NCBI RefSeq assembly: GCF_002078875.1
Contig: NC_034421.1
Span: 7,896,365 to 7,960,364 of the forward strand
Direction: 5' to 3'
Length of the DNA: 64,000 nt
Origin: Numida meleagris
Lineage: Eukaryota; Chordata; Aves; Galliformes; Numididae
The translations under genes were made by a program, and so were the position numbers. The notes under the pieces were generated by a model. The model worked only from the letters and a program-made list of their open reading frames with translations. It was not told where the DNA came from and ran no database searches. Positions 1 through 12,000 of the stretch are shown here, one piece after another (the stretch's first letter is position 1; each line of letters begins with the position of its first letter).

Positions 1-49
1 CGTGTTTACAAAGTCCCACGAAGCACTCTGTCTGTATGTATGTACTGCA

Positions 50-63
50 TACACACACACACA
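50..63. repeat. (AC)n microsatellite
   Basis: About seven AC units in intronic sequence. Confidence 0.8.
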
Positions 64-2092
64 ATTCTGTTGTTGCCCACTCTCACCACTCCAGTGTGAA
101 TACAATTTGGCTGAATAACTAGTTACATTAAGCTTTGGTTTAGTTTTATGCACAAAACATGAGCCTGTTTTTCCAAACAAAAGCTTAGCTTTAAAGGCAG
201 CTGGGGCCCTCTTCAGAGATGGAGAGACTCCAAAGCAGCATGTGCAAGTAAATAAGCAAGTAAAGCGTGGGTGTCCTGGGCTTGTGATGCAAGTTCTTGT
301 GGGAAGGGCTTGGCTGCCATGCCAGCTGTGTGAGATTAGGATGGGAGGCAGTGGAAGTGCCCCCTCTTAAAGGTTCAACTTATGGTCTGTTCCCTCCTCC
401 TTTCTTTTCCCTTCCTTCCTATTTGTTCTCCCCTTCCTCTCTTCTGGCAGGAAGGTTTCCTTGCAGAAAAGACATATGAATCATAAGGTATGAAGATTCA
501 TCAAGAATGAGTGGTGTCAGAATATTATTTCAAACACCAAAAAAGTGAACAGAAAGAAGGGAAAGCATCCACTTGTGCTACCTCTTTCTCCCAGCCTGGG
601 AGGCACAGCTAAATTCTGTCTGTTCTAGAAGTAGTTAATGACTGCAGTGAAGGGTAATCAAGCTCAGGTGGCTTTACAAGACCACCTTAGGAACAAGAGG
701 AGAGAGGAAGAGTGAAAGAGGTTCTTAACCTGCTGGGATCAGGTAGAGAACTGATATTGGTTTCATCTTAAGCAGGAAAATCGTACATACTGCCATACTG
801 AAACAATTCTTATTTTTCAGTAATAGATACAGTGTTATGTTCCTTTTTCTTTCTTGGGGGTATCTTGCACCCTTTCTTAGTTGACTTTTCCCTTATGCCA
901 CTCTGAGGGATAAGTAGCAGAGTTCTGCACTGCTGAATGTGAAGGGTACTGCTAAGCTTTTTGCATAGCTCCCTAGTGATGCTTGCTGCTGAAAGGCTTT
1001 GGGGAAAGAAGACTGCTCTGTCTGCAGGGCCTGCTCAGAACCCTGGGAAGTGCTGCATGCAGAGCACAGAGATTGATGCATGGTCTGCAGGACAGGTGCA
1101 TGGCTGAAGCTTACAGGGATCTGCTTATACCAAGTAAGTTTATTTCAGCTGTGGCTCCATTAAATGTGAGATTCATTGCATTACGTTATTCTAAAAGCTT
1201 AAACCTGTCCTCTCTGCTCTAAATATTTTTTATATACCTGTCTTTGTTGTTACAGTAAGGAGGAATGTTTGATTTCAGTATGTCTGTTATTGATGCTTTA
1301 TTGATCCTCCTTTGCTGCACTGTAATTCTGCCTCCTGGGGATGATAAAATTGATACAGCTCCAGAAAAGAAATGTCACATGAGTGATAGGAAGAAAAAGT
1401 GTTGATGTTGTAAGGCAGATAACTATTTCTCTGGGTTTAGAGTTGAATTCATTATATTTCAAGTACTTGCATGTCTGAAAATGTAAGATCCTAAGGTTAG
1501 AAACCAAAGTTACAATTAGCTGATCAACTTACATAAGTAAATGATCTTCAGGAGTTTAAAGTTTTTTTGTTATCTGGATTATTTTGTTAGCATTGCAGTT
1601 AGTACATTGAGTACTCAAGACATTTTTGGGGAGAAAAGACGTGTCTTGATGCCTTTGATATGTATCACAATTGGTGTGTGTATCTACATGTAGTGTTTGT
1701 TCCAAAATAATAGAGATTTGGTTGATATTTAAAGACAGCAGAAGTCTGAAAGGTGTCGGTCAACTTAGCACAGAGGCCTATCGCATACTTTGTCTACCTG
1801 AGCCTTGAATTATAACAACGTAAGCCATCTGCAATGTTCTGAACAGACTGCTCTTAAGTCCTAGTGAACTTATTTCTTTCAGATTTCAACTACAGGAGTG
1901 CTGCTATCGTGCTCACAATGTGTGCCAGGGTCGCAGTTAGATAAAATGCAAAATGGTTTTGAATGGATTAGTATCTCCACAGCAATTGCTGTTCTGTGTT
2001 TGTATGTACACGTTGCTAAGAAGTCAACGCTGGGTATTTATCTAGCAGCTAAACTGAGATTTCTAGATGCTGTTAATCATTTTTCCCTTCAG

Positions 2093-2135
2093 ACCTAAAA
2101 CCCGTAAGCCCTAAACCCTTAAATCCTTAAACTGG
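2093..2135. repeat. Degenerate CCCTAAA-like patch
   Basis: The stretch reads as imperfect repeats of ACCTAAAA, CCCGTAAG, CCCTAAA, CCCTTAAA and TCCTTAAA. It loosely resembles telomeric CCCTAA but is short and impure, so an interstitial telomere origin is only a possibility. Confidence 0.3.
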
Positions 2136-2942
2136 AAACCAGGCAGCCCTAAGCTTCAGGGCCGAGTTTGCAAATCTTGCTGAACCACAGTCACGAGGCA
2201 GAACTTCTGCAGGATCAGACCTCAAATGGAGATTTAAATTTCAAAGTGTTCTGCAGCCTCCTGGTTCCCCAGAGCACCCGAAGCTGCTGTGATCTGGCAA
2301 TCAGTCACATCCCTGCATTCTGTAGATGTTGCAGCCTTGCGTGGTCATTGCTGTAGCTTTTTTATCTCTAAATGAATGATCTTTCCCTAGGACAAAATTC
2401 CCTTTGCCTATCAGTATTGAATGCAAAAATTCCCTACGTATTTCTAACGTTTCGTTTGTATGCTTTGGAGTCTGACTGCTTTCCCACTGCTTTTCCATTA
2501 GAAAACAGAGCACATCTCAAATCAAGACTCCAAAGCATTAGATAGTACTGACAGTAGTCCCAAAATGTTATTTGAATCTGCGTACTAGGAGAGAGTGAGG
2601 AGCAACACCAACAGATGCAACAGCCTTAGCAGCTAACTTTGGAATAGTCTCCACTGGTGCATAGGGAGTGTTTTCCATGCCCGTATTTGCCAAAACTATT
2701 TGCTCAAGTTTGAAACCTTCCCACATGCCTCGACACAGATGGGTAAAAGGATTGTTTTTCCTTTTTGAGTCAGTGTTTGTGGAGTGCCGTTCCTGCCAAA
2801 GAATTCCTCCGAAACTTCTTGAAAGCCCACGTCTCCCTCTGTATCAGAGCCTTTCTGACCGTGCTTCTTGCGGGAACATGCATGCAGCAATAAGTTGTTC
2901 TCTCCTGTGTTACAGTGCCATGATTTCTAAGAACAATCCTAC

Positions 2943-3099
2943 CTTGCAGCATGCTCCTGTAGGCTGTGTCCGCAATAGCGTAGATGTGGGGTGGCATCTC
3001 GTGCCTCTTCTTTCCTTTGTACATTTCGATAATCTTCTCTGAGTAGATGGGCAGCTGTTTGTATGGGTTTACCACAACGCAGAAGAGACCTGAATAAGT
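2943..3099 (-). CDS. MYH11: MYH11 exon 3 (residues 115-166)
   Basis: Acceptor TCCTTGCAG is followed by ACT TAT TCA ([14 protein letters not shown]...). The 157-base exon ends ...TAYRSMLQ with one base of the next codon, then donor GTAGGA. It encodes the start of the motor head, including the VVNPYK stretch that lines the nucleotide pocket in myosin II and the conserved HIYAIAD helix. The P-loop (GESGAGKT) lies in later exons outside the window. Confidence 0.95.
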
Positions 3100-6000
3100 C
3101 TGCAAGGAAAATCAAGTAAAAAAGGGAATTAGTATCGTGTGGAAACACAGGCGTCAGCTGCACTGAACTAACAGGATTTTAGCAAATTACACTTAATTTT
3201 TTTTCTCAATTTAGTATGACAAATGAAGCAGTGGTTTCTGGATGTATGTGTATGAGTGCAGCTTCCAAGTGCATAAAAAATTATTTCTAATAAGGAAATT
3301 CTCAAGAAGTATGTAATTTCTTTCTGCTTGCAGAAACATTCTGCTTTGATATGATGCTGCAAGTTTTTTTTGACTTCGGTTATTTTTGGTATGTAGTGGA
3401 TCATTCTTATTTGTGACGACATAATGACTACAATGCTTCAGAATATTCCTTTCTACATGTAGTTGTGTCCTGGAATATTATTTGCTCAGGCAGATATCAA
3501 ATTCTTAAATCTTAGATTAGAAGCTTGGGTTTATGTTGAGCATGTAACCGCCACGTAGCAGTAATGATTAATGCGAGTCCTTGAAAAAAATGACTCCGGT
3601 TCCAAACAGATGTCTTATCAGAATGGCCACGTACCTTCACTAAGCAACTGTTTCTGTAAGAGATTCAAGGAAAAATGTTTTATGTTTTCAGTTTACTGAA
3701 AGTATTCACGTAAAAATGTATACAAAAACAAGGAAGAACACTGGCCACCAGCTGATGGTTATTCATCCAGGTTATGTTAGGTTTAAAAAATCTCCTTTGC
3801 TTCAGAAAGCTCCAGCATGTTGAGCTGGGAACAGAAGCATTAGTGAGTGATAATAGATGAAGAGCCACATATCACAGTTACTAAAAGTAAGCAGTTGGCA
3901 AGGGTTTAAGAAACAAGCACAAAAAATAAAGAAAAAAAATGATAGTTGCAGCCCTTAAGCCAGCCAATGGCTGCTATTTTTTGAAACGACACTAGTCTGA
4001 AACAAATGGAATAATGTCCTTTATGACTTAGACATAAGTTGTTTGGATTCCCCCAGTTCATGAGTGAGTGCTGTGGTGCACAGTGCTGTCTTGCCCTAAC
4101 CTCAGTGCTGTGTGTAAGGACAGCTCAAGCCACCTCGATTCCCCCACAGGAACCAGGGTAGCACAGAACTGTAAAATGCCATCTCAAAGGCTTGGATCTG
4201 GGCACAGGGGTTTCCCTTTCCTGACCATATTAGGAAATGGCACAACACAGTCTCGGCGCAGCCTGAGCACTTTATATGGTATTGAGCAAACAGGGTGAGA
4301 GCATCCATCAGCTCCTGGCGGCGAGGAGCAGGTTGGGTGCTCCGCGCTGGGCAGAACATCTGGGGTGCTCTGGGCACCCATGAGCACCTCTCCTACCTTT
4401 AGAGCGTTGTGACTGCATCTTCACTAGCTCTCAATATTCCCAAGTTAAAACCTCTGGGGATCAATCATTGCTCTGCTGGCTTTTCACTGATGACAGAGTT
4501 TAGGACAAAACTCTGTGCTAGTAGTGTTGAGATGAACTTTAGTGCTGTACAGTCAATACACTTGAAAAAAGGCTATGTATCTTTTCTTATATAAACTGGA
4601 ATGACCACTAGGCCCTTAAGGGAAGGATAATAAGATAATTTTTCAGCTGAAGTAGATGTGTTATATATACTCAACTAGTAATTCCGAAGTAAGTAGAAGA
4701 ATAAATTTCCAATTCAGGAAGTTACTTAGGCCTCACTTCCCTGAGATTTATAGACATTTTCCTCACTTTCATCATGTAAAGTCTGAATGTCTCTACATAG
4801 TTATTTACTTGCACACGTAAGCACCAACTTGGATATGCAAGCAGCAGGTTTTCAAAGAAGGGAAAGAGCCTGAGCTGATGAAGTTTGGGCATCCCCATTT
4901 CTAACTTGACTGCAACTGATGCCTTCTCTCTCCTGAAGGATGTTAACCAAGACTTGTGGATTCACGACTCACAGCTCTAGATGTTCTACAAAGATCTGGG
5001 GAAAACAGATTAACACATGTAATGTTCTGAATGCAAGGAAGCCGGTTAGCCACGCATGGAGTTGGAAGAGGAATTTGAAATTTCTTTGCCTTGGATTATT
5101 CTCCTGGGGTATGGTCTACCGAGGGAGGGGGATCTGCAGTCGTGTCCACACAGGAGTGCTGTCCCTTGAACAATCAACACTGATGGGTATTTAAGAGAGA
5201 CTTATGCAAATACACACATCTGAGTTGTTAGTGCCTACATTTGGGCAGAAGTGTCCCAACACTGTCTCCAACATGCACGTATAGTTTCCTACAGACAAAC
5301 AATTTTACACTGCTGAGCAAAGACTGAATGAATAGTGCCTATGAGTGCAGCTACAAGAAACTTATTTATGCTCTCAAATCGACTGAAGTTGCTACTTTAT
5401 TAATGCTTATGTAGTCATTTTTTGTCTCATTTGTATCTGGACAAAGCAGATTCTGTTTGTTCTCAACAGTGTGAAACGTGAGTTAGTGGCAAAGCACTTC
5501 TTGTCCTTCTTTCTTAACTCTGATGAACAAAAAGGTCAGGGTGTTCTTCCAGTGTATGGTTACCCTGAATTATTGCACACTTTATTTTCCTCTGATTTGA
5601 TAATATTTACTTTAAACCTAAGCACAGATGATTTGCTGTGAGACTCTTTTTTTCTTTCCAGCTAGGTTGAATTTTTTTTCTATAGCATAATTGGGAATCC
5701 CTACTTGCATCAGTGAAGCTCTAAAGGGAAGAATAGTAAGGTCAAGTTTTCCTTGTATGTGTGGGACTCCAAGGCAGGCAATGTAGGCAGTGCTTGGCAA
5801 AGTGAGGAGATGGTGGTTTACAGTTTGTTTTGCAAGTAGATGAGAACAAAGCCAAAAAATCTGTTTATATCCCTCCCACGCTTTTTTTTCCGAAAAGGTA
5901 TGACAATGTCGAGTAGGACAGCCCTGCGTAAGGCTGGATAATTTAAAACAGTTTTAGGTTTCCTAAAAATACTATTTGTATTACAACTCAACATTTTATT

Positions 6001-9000
6001 TATAACTGTTAATTAAACACCATCTTAAAGTCTTGTCTCTTGAGAGAGAGAGCTTAATTTCAGATATTGTTCCATGTTTGACTCCATGATAAACAAATTT
6101 TAACTTTTCAAAAGTGGATGATGCAAGTAAATTAACTTCCTGTAGGATGTGAGAATTCCATGAAACTCCAGAAAGTAAATGGACAGGAAGTCCTGAAGCA
6201 TCTGGTCCAATTTTTTTTTTTGTAAAAAGCAGAGAAAAAAAACACCTCCTTCACATTTTATCCATCTATACTACTGGGAATTCCTTTTAAATCTTGCAAC
6301 AGAGCAAAACATTTTCAGATTAATTCCATTTTTGTAATTAACACTTTGTGCTCTAATATTATAATAACACACAGCTCCCTCTGTTCACCTGTAGACATAG
6401 AATCTCGTAAACCCAAATGCTGAGAGCATGGAAGGTCTAGCTTCTTTCAGGCATCTTGATGATGTGCATTTTAGTACATTCCTGAAGGAAAGATCTTCAG
6501 CTTTAGCTCTATTAAGTTATGCATAACAATTAAATGTTTTTTTTTGTTTAACTACGTATAATTATCTTATTTTCTGCTTCATTTCCTACCTTCCAATTTA
6601 GCACTTTTCAAATTAAAGAGAGCTATACTCCTGCCTCTACAACCACTTTACTTAAGCTCTGTTCGTTCTTTCACTCATCGGTGGTCTGTCATGCAAGTAA
6701 AATTTCCATGGATTTAATTTGTTGGTTACTTCTCTACAACATAATGTAGGGATCCTCCATGTAAAATCAAAGATAACTGCTAAGTCCCATGGAAGTTTCC
6801 TGACCTCTCTTATTGTGTATTTTGATGACTATTGATGCAGATTATTAATGGCAAAACATGATTATGTTAACACACTTGTGTGAAATGAGAGGCAGAAAAA
6901 TCTTGGTCCTGAATCACATGAACATAGAGAAATTCAAATTAACCCAGGCTTCTCTGATCTGTAAGTTTATCAACAAGACGAAAAAAAAAAAGCCCTAGTA
7001 GATACATATCTTTGAAGGATATGAGCACTCTCAACTGAATTCCAGTGGGATTTTCTATTAGTCAAATATAAGGTTTTAATCAAACACCCACCAAACCAGA
7101 ACTTCTCCACTGCGTTTCAGTGGGAATTTGCCTGGGAAAAGACAATGTAACCTGGCTTTTCCATGTGTTCTTTTTTGAAGTTACTGTTGGAGTGTATGGA
7201 CTGGAAACTTGTTCAGGTTTCCATTTAAGTCATTCAGAAGCCCCTACTGATTTTCATAGCAGCAGGACTGCTGTTTAACTATCAGAAGATACTCTCCAAG
7301 TCAATAACATCATTTCATAATTAGCAAACTTTGGGCAAGAAACCCTTTATGTATTTTAATTTAGTTGAATAAAGAAAAAAAGTAATAAAACAGAAGAATC
7401 GTGGAAAATAAAGTCACCTAAATACATCTGTGGTTTAGGATCCTGTTGCTGAGAGATATGTAGTTGCATGGCAATGTTACACACAAGTACCGTATTCCAG
7501 ACAGTAGGTGGGATCCGCTTTGTTTGTGATGGGATGTGGTAGCATGCATGATAAAATGTCGTGTGTGTGTTCAACTCTACTTACATAAATTAAGCCTGAG
7601 AAGTATCTCTCCCTTAGATTGTGCAGCACTGAAGCTTCGTTAAGGCAGGTCAACTCAGCCATGTCCTCCACTTTGGAGAACTTCGGAGGGTTCATCTTCT
7701 GGATATCATCCTTGCTCAGTGTCACTTTCTTTCCATTTTCCTGCAGTTCAACTGTCACCTCATCCCCTTTCTCTTCCTTGATACTTGCTGCTTCAAATCC
7801 ATGTTTCTCTGATGGAACCCAAACCAGTTTCTTCGCTGACCAGTCAGCCTGGGCAAGTGGGTTGTTAACGAAATTTTTGTCCACAAAGAGGAATTTCTCA
7901 TCATCGCTGAGAGGTTTTTGAGACATCTTGACTCAGTAATTACCTGTTGAGAAGAAAAATATTCTGCTTTAAAAGAGAAGTAAATGTGGAGGTGTTCCAA
8001 GCAAAACACGCTTGCTAAATCTTTGCCATGTGCTAGATCCTAAGTACTGTAGGTCCTGGGTCATAGCTTACTTTTCCGTGCAGATACTTTTGGGTTTAAA
8101 TACCTTAGAGAATCCATATTTAAATACTTGAGTCTCACTCCTTTGTTACTGTGTCTGAAATCGCCTAACTCAAAAGCTTTAGGGCGGTAAACAAATGAGG
8201 ACTCCTGAGCTAATTACCCTCATTCTGTACATTATTGTACAGAAGAGTGGAAAGAAAACTAAGACGTAATTAGCACTTATGCAATTAGACTGTCAGGACT
8301 GCAGCAAGAGCACCATCTGAACAGTTTCCTCCAGCCTCATCTCTTATTCATCACAAAGTTAATTTAACTCAGATATATTCAAAAGTTACCATTGCCCAAA
8401 TAGTGTTGGTTGTGTGCTGAAATACAAGCGCAATAATGAAATAATTAGTAGAAGAACAATTCCCAGGCTGCGTTCCAGAAAGAACAGGAACAACCTTTTT
8501 TTTGCTAAGGACCATTCCCAATTGCTCTAATACCATTTCATTTGGAGAAGAAGAAAGATTAAGAGAAGATCAAAAGAAAAAAATTGAAAGCAAACTCAAG
8601 AAAAAAATACCATTGCAATCAGTAGTGCTGGTGAAGGAGAGTAATTTATTGTCTTTCTGTAGCTCAGACAGCAAAAGCTGATCATTTATGAAGGGTTAGT
8701 ATCCACAACTTAAGAAAGAAGTGGAGAAAATAAAACAAGTTCTGAAGTTACATCAGATATCCTGAACTGTGATGCTCAGATTGAAAGGATGATGCATCTG
8801 TGTCATGCAGTTGCACGTAGCATTGTGCATTTGCACATGGATAAGTTGGTGGATGTATCTGCTCTGTAGGTGGGAGCAGTGGGAGGGTTTTGGCTGTTTT
8901 GCACTGGGTTTGGGAGGGAGGAGGCAGTGTGGGTTTTTTGTTGTTGTTGGGTTTTTTTTGCCTTGGCCATTGGAAATGAAGATGTAGCTGCAGCAGCTGG

Positions 9001-12000
9001 GCTGATTAATGCTGGAGCATTCCTAAGTGTGGGATGTACAGCACTCAATGAGAAAAGGAGTAAACAGAGGTCTTGAAGTTTGTTACAGAGTAGGAAGAGT
9101 GGTGCTAGTCAGGAAACACACTGTGCAGCGGAGCAGAGAAGGCAGCTCTGAGGAGTGGGGAAGAACGTGGCTGAGAAAAACATCACCAGGAGACAGAGGC
9201 TGTTTCATTTCCTTATTGAGAGTGAATTTAATATTTACAGTATTCAAACAAACACAAGTCTTGAGGGACTTTGGAGAACTGACTGCTAAAGATGTCAGCG
9301 ATGAACCCATAAGCAGAATGATATTTGCAAAGCCCCAGCTCTGTGGTATGTGGCCAAATGGACGCCCTGTACTCTGGAGTATCAGAGAGTGGATTCCAAG
9401 AATTTGTCCCCAAAACCTTCCCACAGATGAATATTTTTTTGCAAGGCCAAACTGTGTGAGAGGTCTGAGAGAGAAGCATGGATCGTGCAGAAGGTGACCT
9501 AAAGCTTAAAAACAAATCTAGGGTTCTAGAAGTGCTGGAATGGGTTAGGTGATATCTCGGTGAAATGCAATGGAAATAGGATGCCCTGACTCTTTAAACC
9601 CCCTTAAAAAAGCTCTCATCTAAAGAAAAACAGTTTTCCTCTAAATGTGCATATTCTAGAGACACCTAGCCTGGAAAAAACCCAGCAGGAATGTTTACCC
9701 ACCTCACCCGCGAGCACTCAGTGTGTGTGGTGAGGTGGGTAAGCAGGAGGGAGAACCAGACAGCTTGGTTCTGTGCATCACCACTCGCCCATGCATGGTG
9801 TTCCCTGCCCTGAGTCCCTGTGAGGAAGCTCTGTAGGATGTGGCCCTTTGCTGGCTCCCAAGGGATTCTTGGAAGAGAGCTGCAAGAGGAAACTATTTGA
9901 CCTCTGTGCGGATTAAAGCAGAAAATGTTCCCTTGCTGCCAAGAGGGCTGGTAGAGCCGCACAGTTCCAATAATGGAGATGGTATTCTCTCCAGCAGAGC
10001 TTTCCAGCTGGCGTCTACAGGATGAAGGCAGCTGGATGGAGGAACCATCCGCAGGGCTGCAGAAGCAGGGCTTGGGGAGCAGCAGGAGATGCCGTGGCCT
10101 CTCCTCCTGCTGCAGTAGCAATGGCAAGGCATGTTCTGCACCCCATCACCCCAGTAGCATGGAAGGAGATGCCATGGAGAGGTGAGAGGATTTTGGTTTG
10201 CTATAAACCCAGAGGAGAGAAATAGGGAGTTGCCCTGAAAGGTTGGATTTTGATGCCCTTGGGTAAGTGCCAAGTGGCAGCACATCCACATTGATAGGAA
10301 TTCGTTTTTTCCATCAGAAACGTCAGAGAATTACATTGAACTGCAGAGCTGAGTTTCATGGAGTCAAATCCTGCTACTTGGAGGCTGCCCAAAAGTGATG
10401 ATGGTGGAAATTGTCCTGACCATTCACCTCAAAAACTCAACCAAGGAAGAAACAGTTGGCCTGCTACAAAGCATGCCACCAGTGGGATGACCCAACTGTT
10501 CTTTGCTTGTCTTTTTGCTCAGGGACCAAGGGAAGCTCTTCCCTGGTTACACAGAGCTTGCTGTGAGTCAAAAGTTTTGTACCTTGTGTTTAAATTTCAT
10601 CTTTCTGAAAATAAGGGAAGGCTGAAGGTCTAAGAGATGGAATGAGCTCCAAATCTTGGGAATATGGTTTTTTATTTAGATCTAAGTACTCTACTTGACT
10701 GTTCATAGTCATGTATGATCCTGTGGATATTAGTTTAAACACAGTGAGAACAAACTCTCTGCAAGAAATAGGGAATAGGTAGTCTGAACCATGTAACTCC
10801 TGTGAAAAACGAGGAAGAAACGTTGATGTGACTAAAGATTTCATGAATGATCATCTGGAATCTGAGGATGAAGGTTGAGTAGTTGCTGAGTACAGCTCTA
10901 GTAACAAAGGAAATTCTGTTACAAACCGTAGATTAATAAGCATAGTAACAAAGTAAAGTTTTCTAAATAGAAATTGCAGAAGATGAGCACCACAGACTCA
11001 AGCAGATTTGTCTTAATGAGGTACTGAAGCTTTCTGATTCAAAACTGGCAGTAAGCCTGCAGGTCCATCTCTGATCTATACTGTACTGCACTGGTCCAGC
11101 ACATGACTGATGTTGGGAAAAGGGGTCAAGGAGAAAGACTGATGACTGGTCATTGAGAACATTCCCTGAGAAGGCAAAACTGAGCCCTTGGCCAGGCCCT
11201 GGGTTTCATCCATAGAGCTGGCTAAGAGAAAAGGAGATTAAATATCTTATCAGTGCAAACTCGTGGCACAAGGTTCATGTCTGTTCTTTCAGGAAGATGA
11301 CAGCCCAGATCTTCTGGGCAAGAGCAAAGCCTGTTCTATACACAGAAGTGAGCTATCCTAAAGAAAGTAGGAGGAAAAGCAATGATAAAAAATATTACTC
11401 ACATGAAGTTGTTTTTGCCTCAGAAACATGCCAAATTACACCAAGAGCGGGATGCATCTGCTATACTTGTGTAAACTCCAAACATGCACATATACGGGGC
11501 ACACATACTTCCATAACTTATTTTCTATTCCTCCTTCTTCTGCCCTGCTGCTGATTTTCATTGTTCTTTCCTTTATAATGTCAGTGATGGAATCTGAATG
11601 TTGTTTTTACAATTAGTTCATCCTGAGTATATTATTCCAAGGACTAAGTATAAATATTTCCAGGAAGTTCTCTTTAATTAAAAGGTTATTGGCTGAGCAG
11701 AATTGCCTCCTGGGTCAGAGCTTAAAGGGACTGCTGTTATCCTAATGAGATGATAAAGGGCACTTCTCCCTTCCTCTGCAGGATGTGAATGTCAGTGTAA
11801 AAGCTTATCATGGCTGTACAGGGAAGAATTATCCAAACAATAGAACATATAACCAAGCATGTGAATTATTTTCAGAAACCAAGTCATGCTCTCATAGTTG
11901 TTTCTGATGGAAGGATGTAGCCATAAGCTGCTGCTTGACTCGAAATGTGCTTCATTCTTTGTGAAGCTCTTTTCAGGTTGCTTATCTTTCAATTTTCCAG

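Larger units (their letters stand above)
1..2942. other. MYH11: MYH11 intron 3 (partial)
   Basis: No exon could be found here, including the short one expected next in MYH11. It holds a short AC run at 50-63 and a degenerate CCCTAAA-like patch at 2093-2135. No convincing mobile element was recognised. Confidence 0.6.
3100..7584. other. MYH11: MYH11 intron 2
   Basis: The intron is flanked by GTAAGT on the exon 2 side and TTGCAG on the exon 3 side. Apart from the CArG pair near 4.2 kb and A/T-rich low-complexity runs, I recognise nothing here. Open frames in it are short and unrelated to known families. Confidence 0.7.

Noticed and set aside
1..2942. Search for the next MYH11 exon
   Set aside because: No minus-strand segment with splice signals encoding the expected short DREDQSILCT exon was seen.
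9027..9497. 156-codon open frame on the plus strand
   Set aside because: There is no domain, no splice logic and no similarity I recognise, and it lies in MYH11 intron 1.
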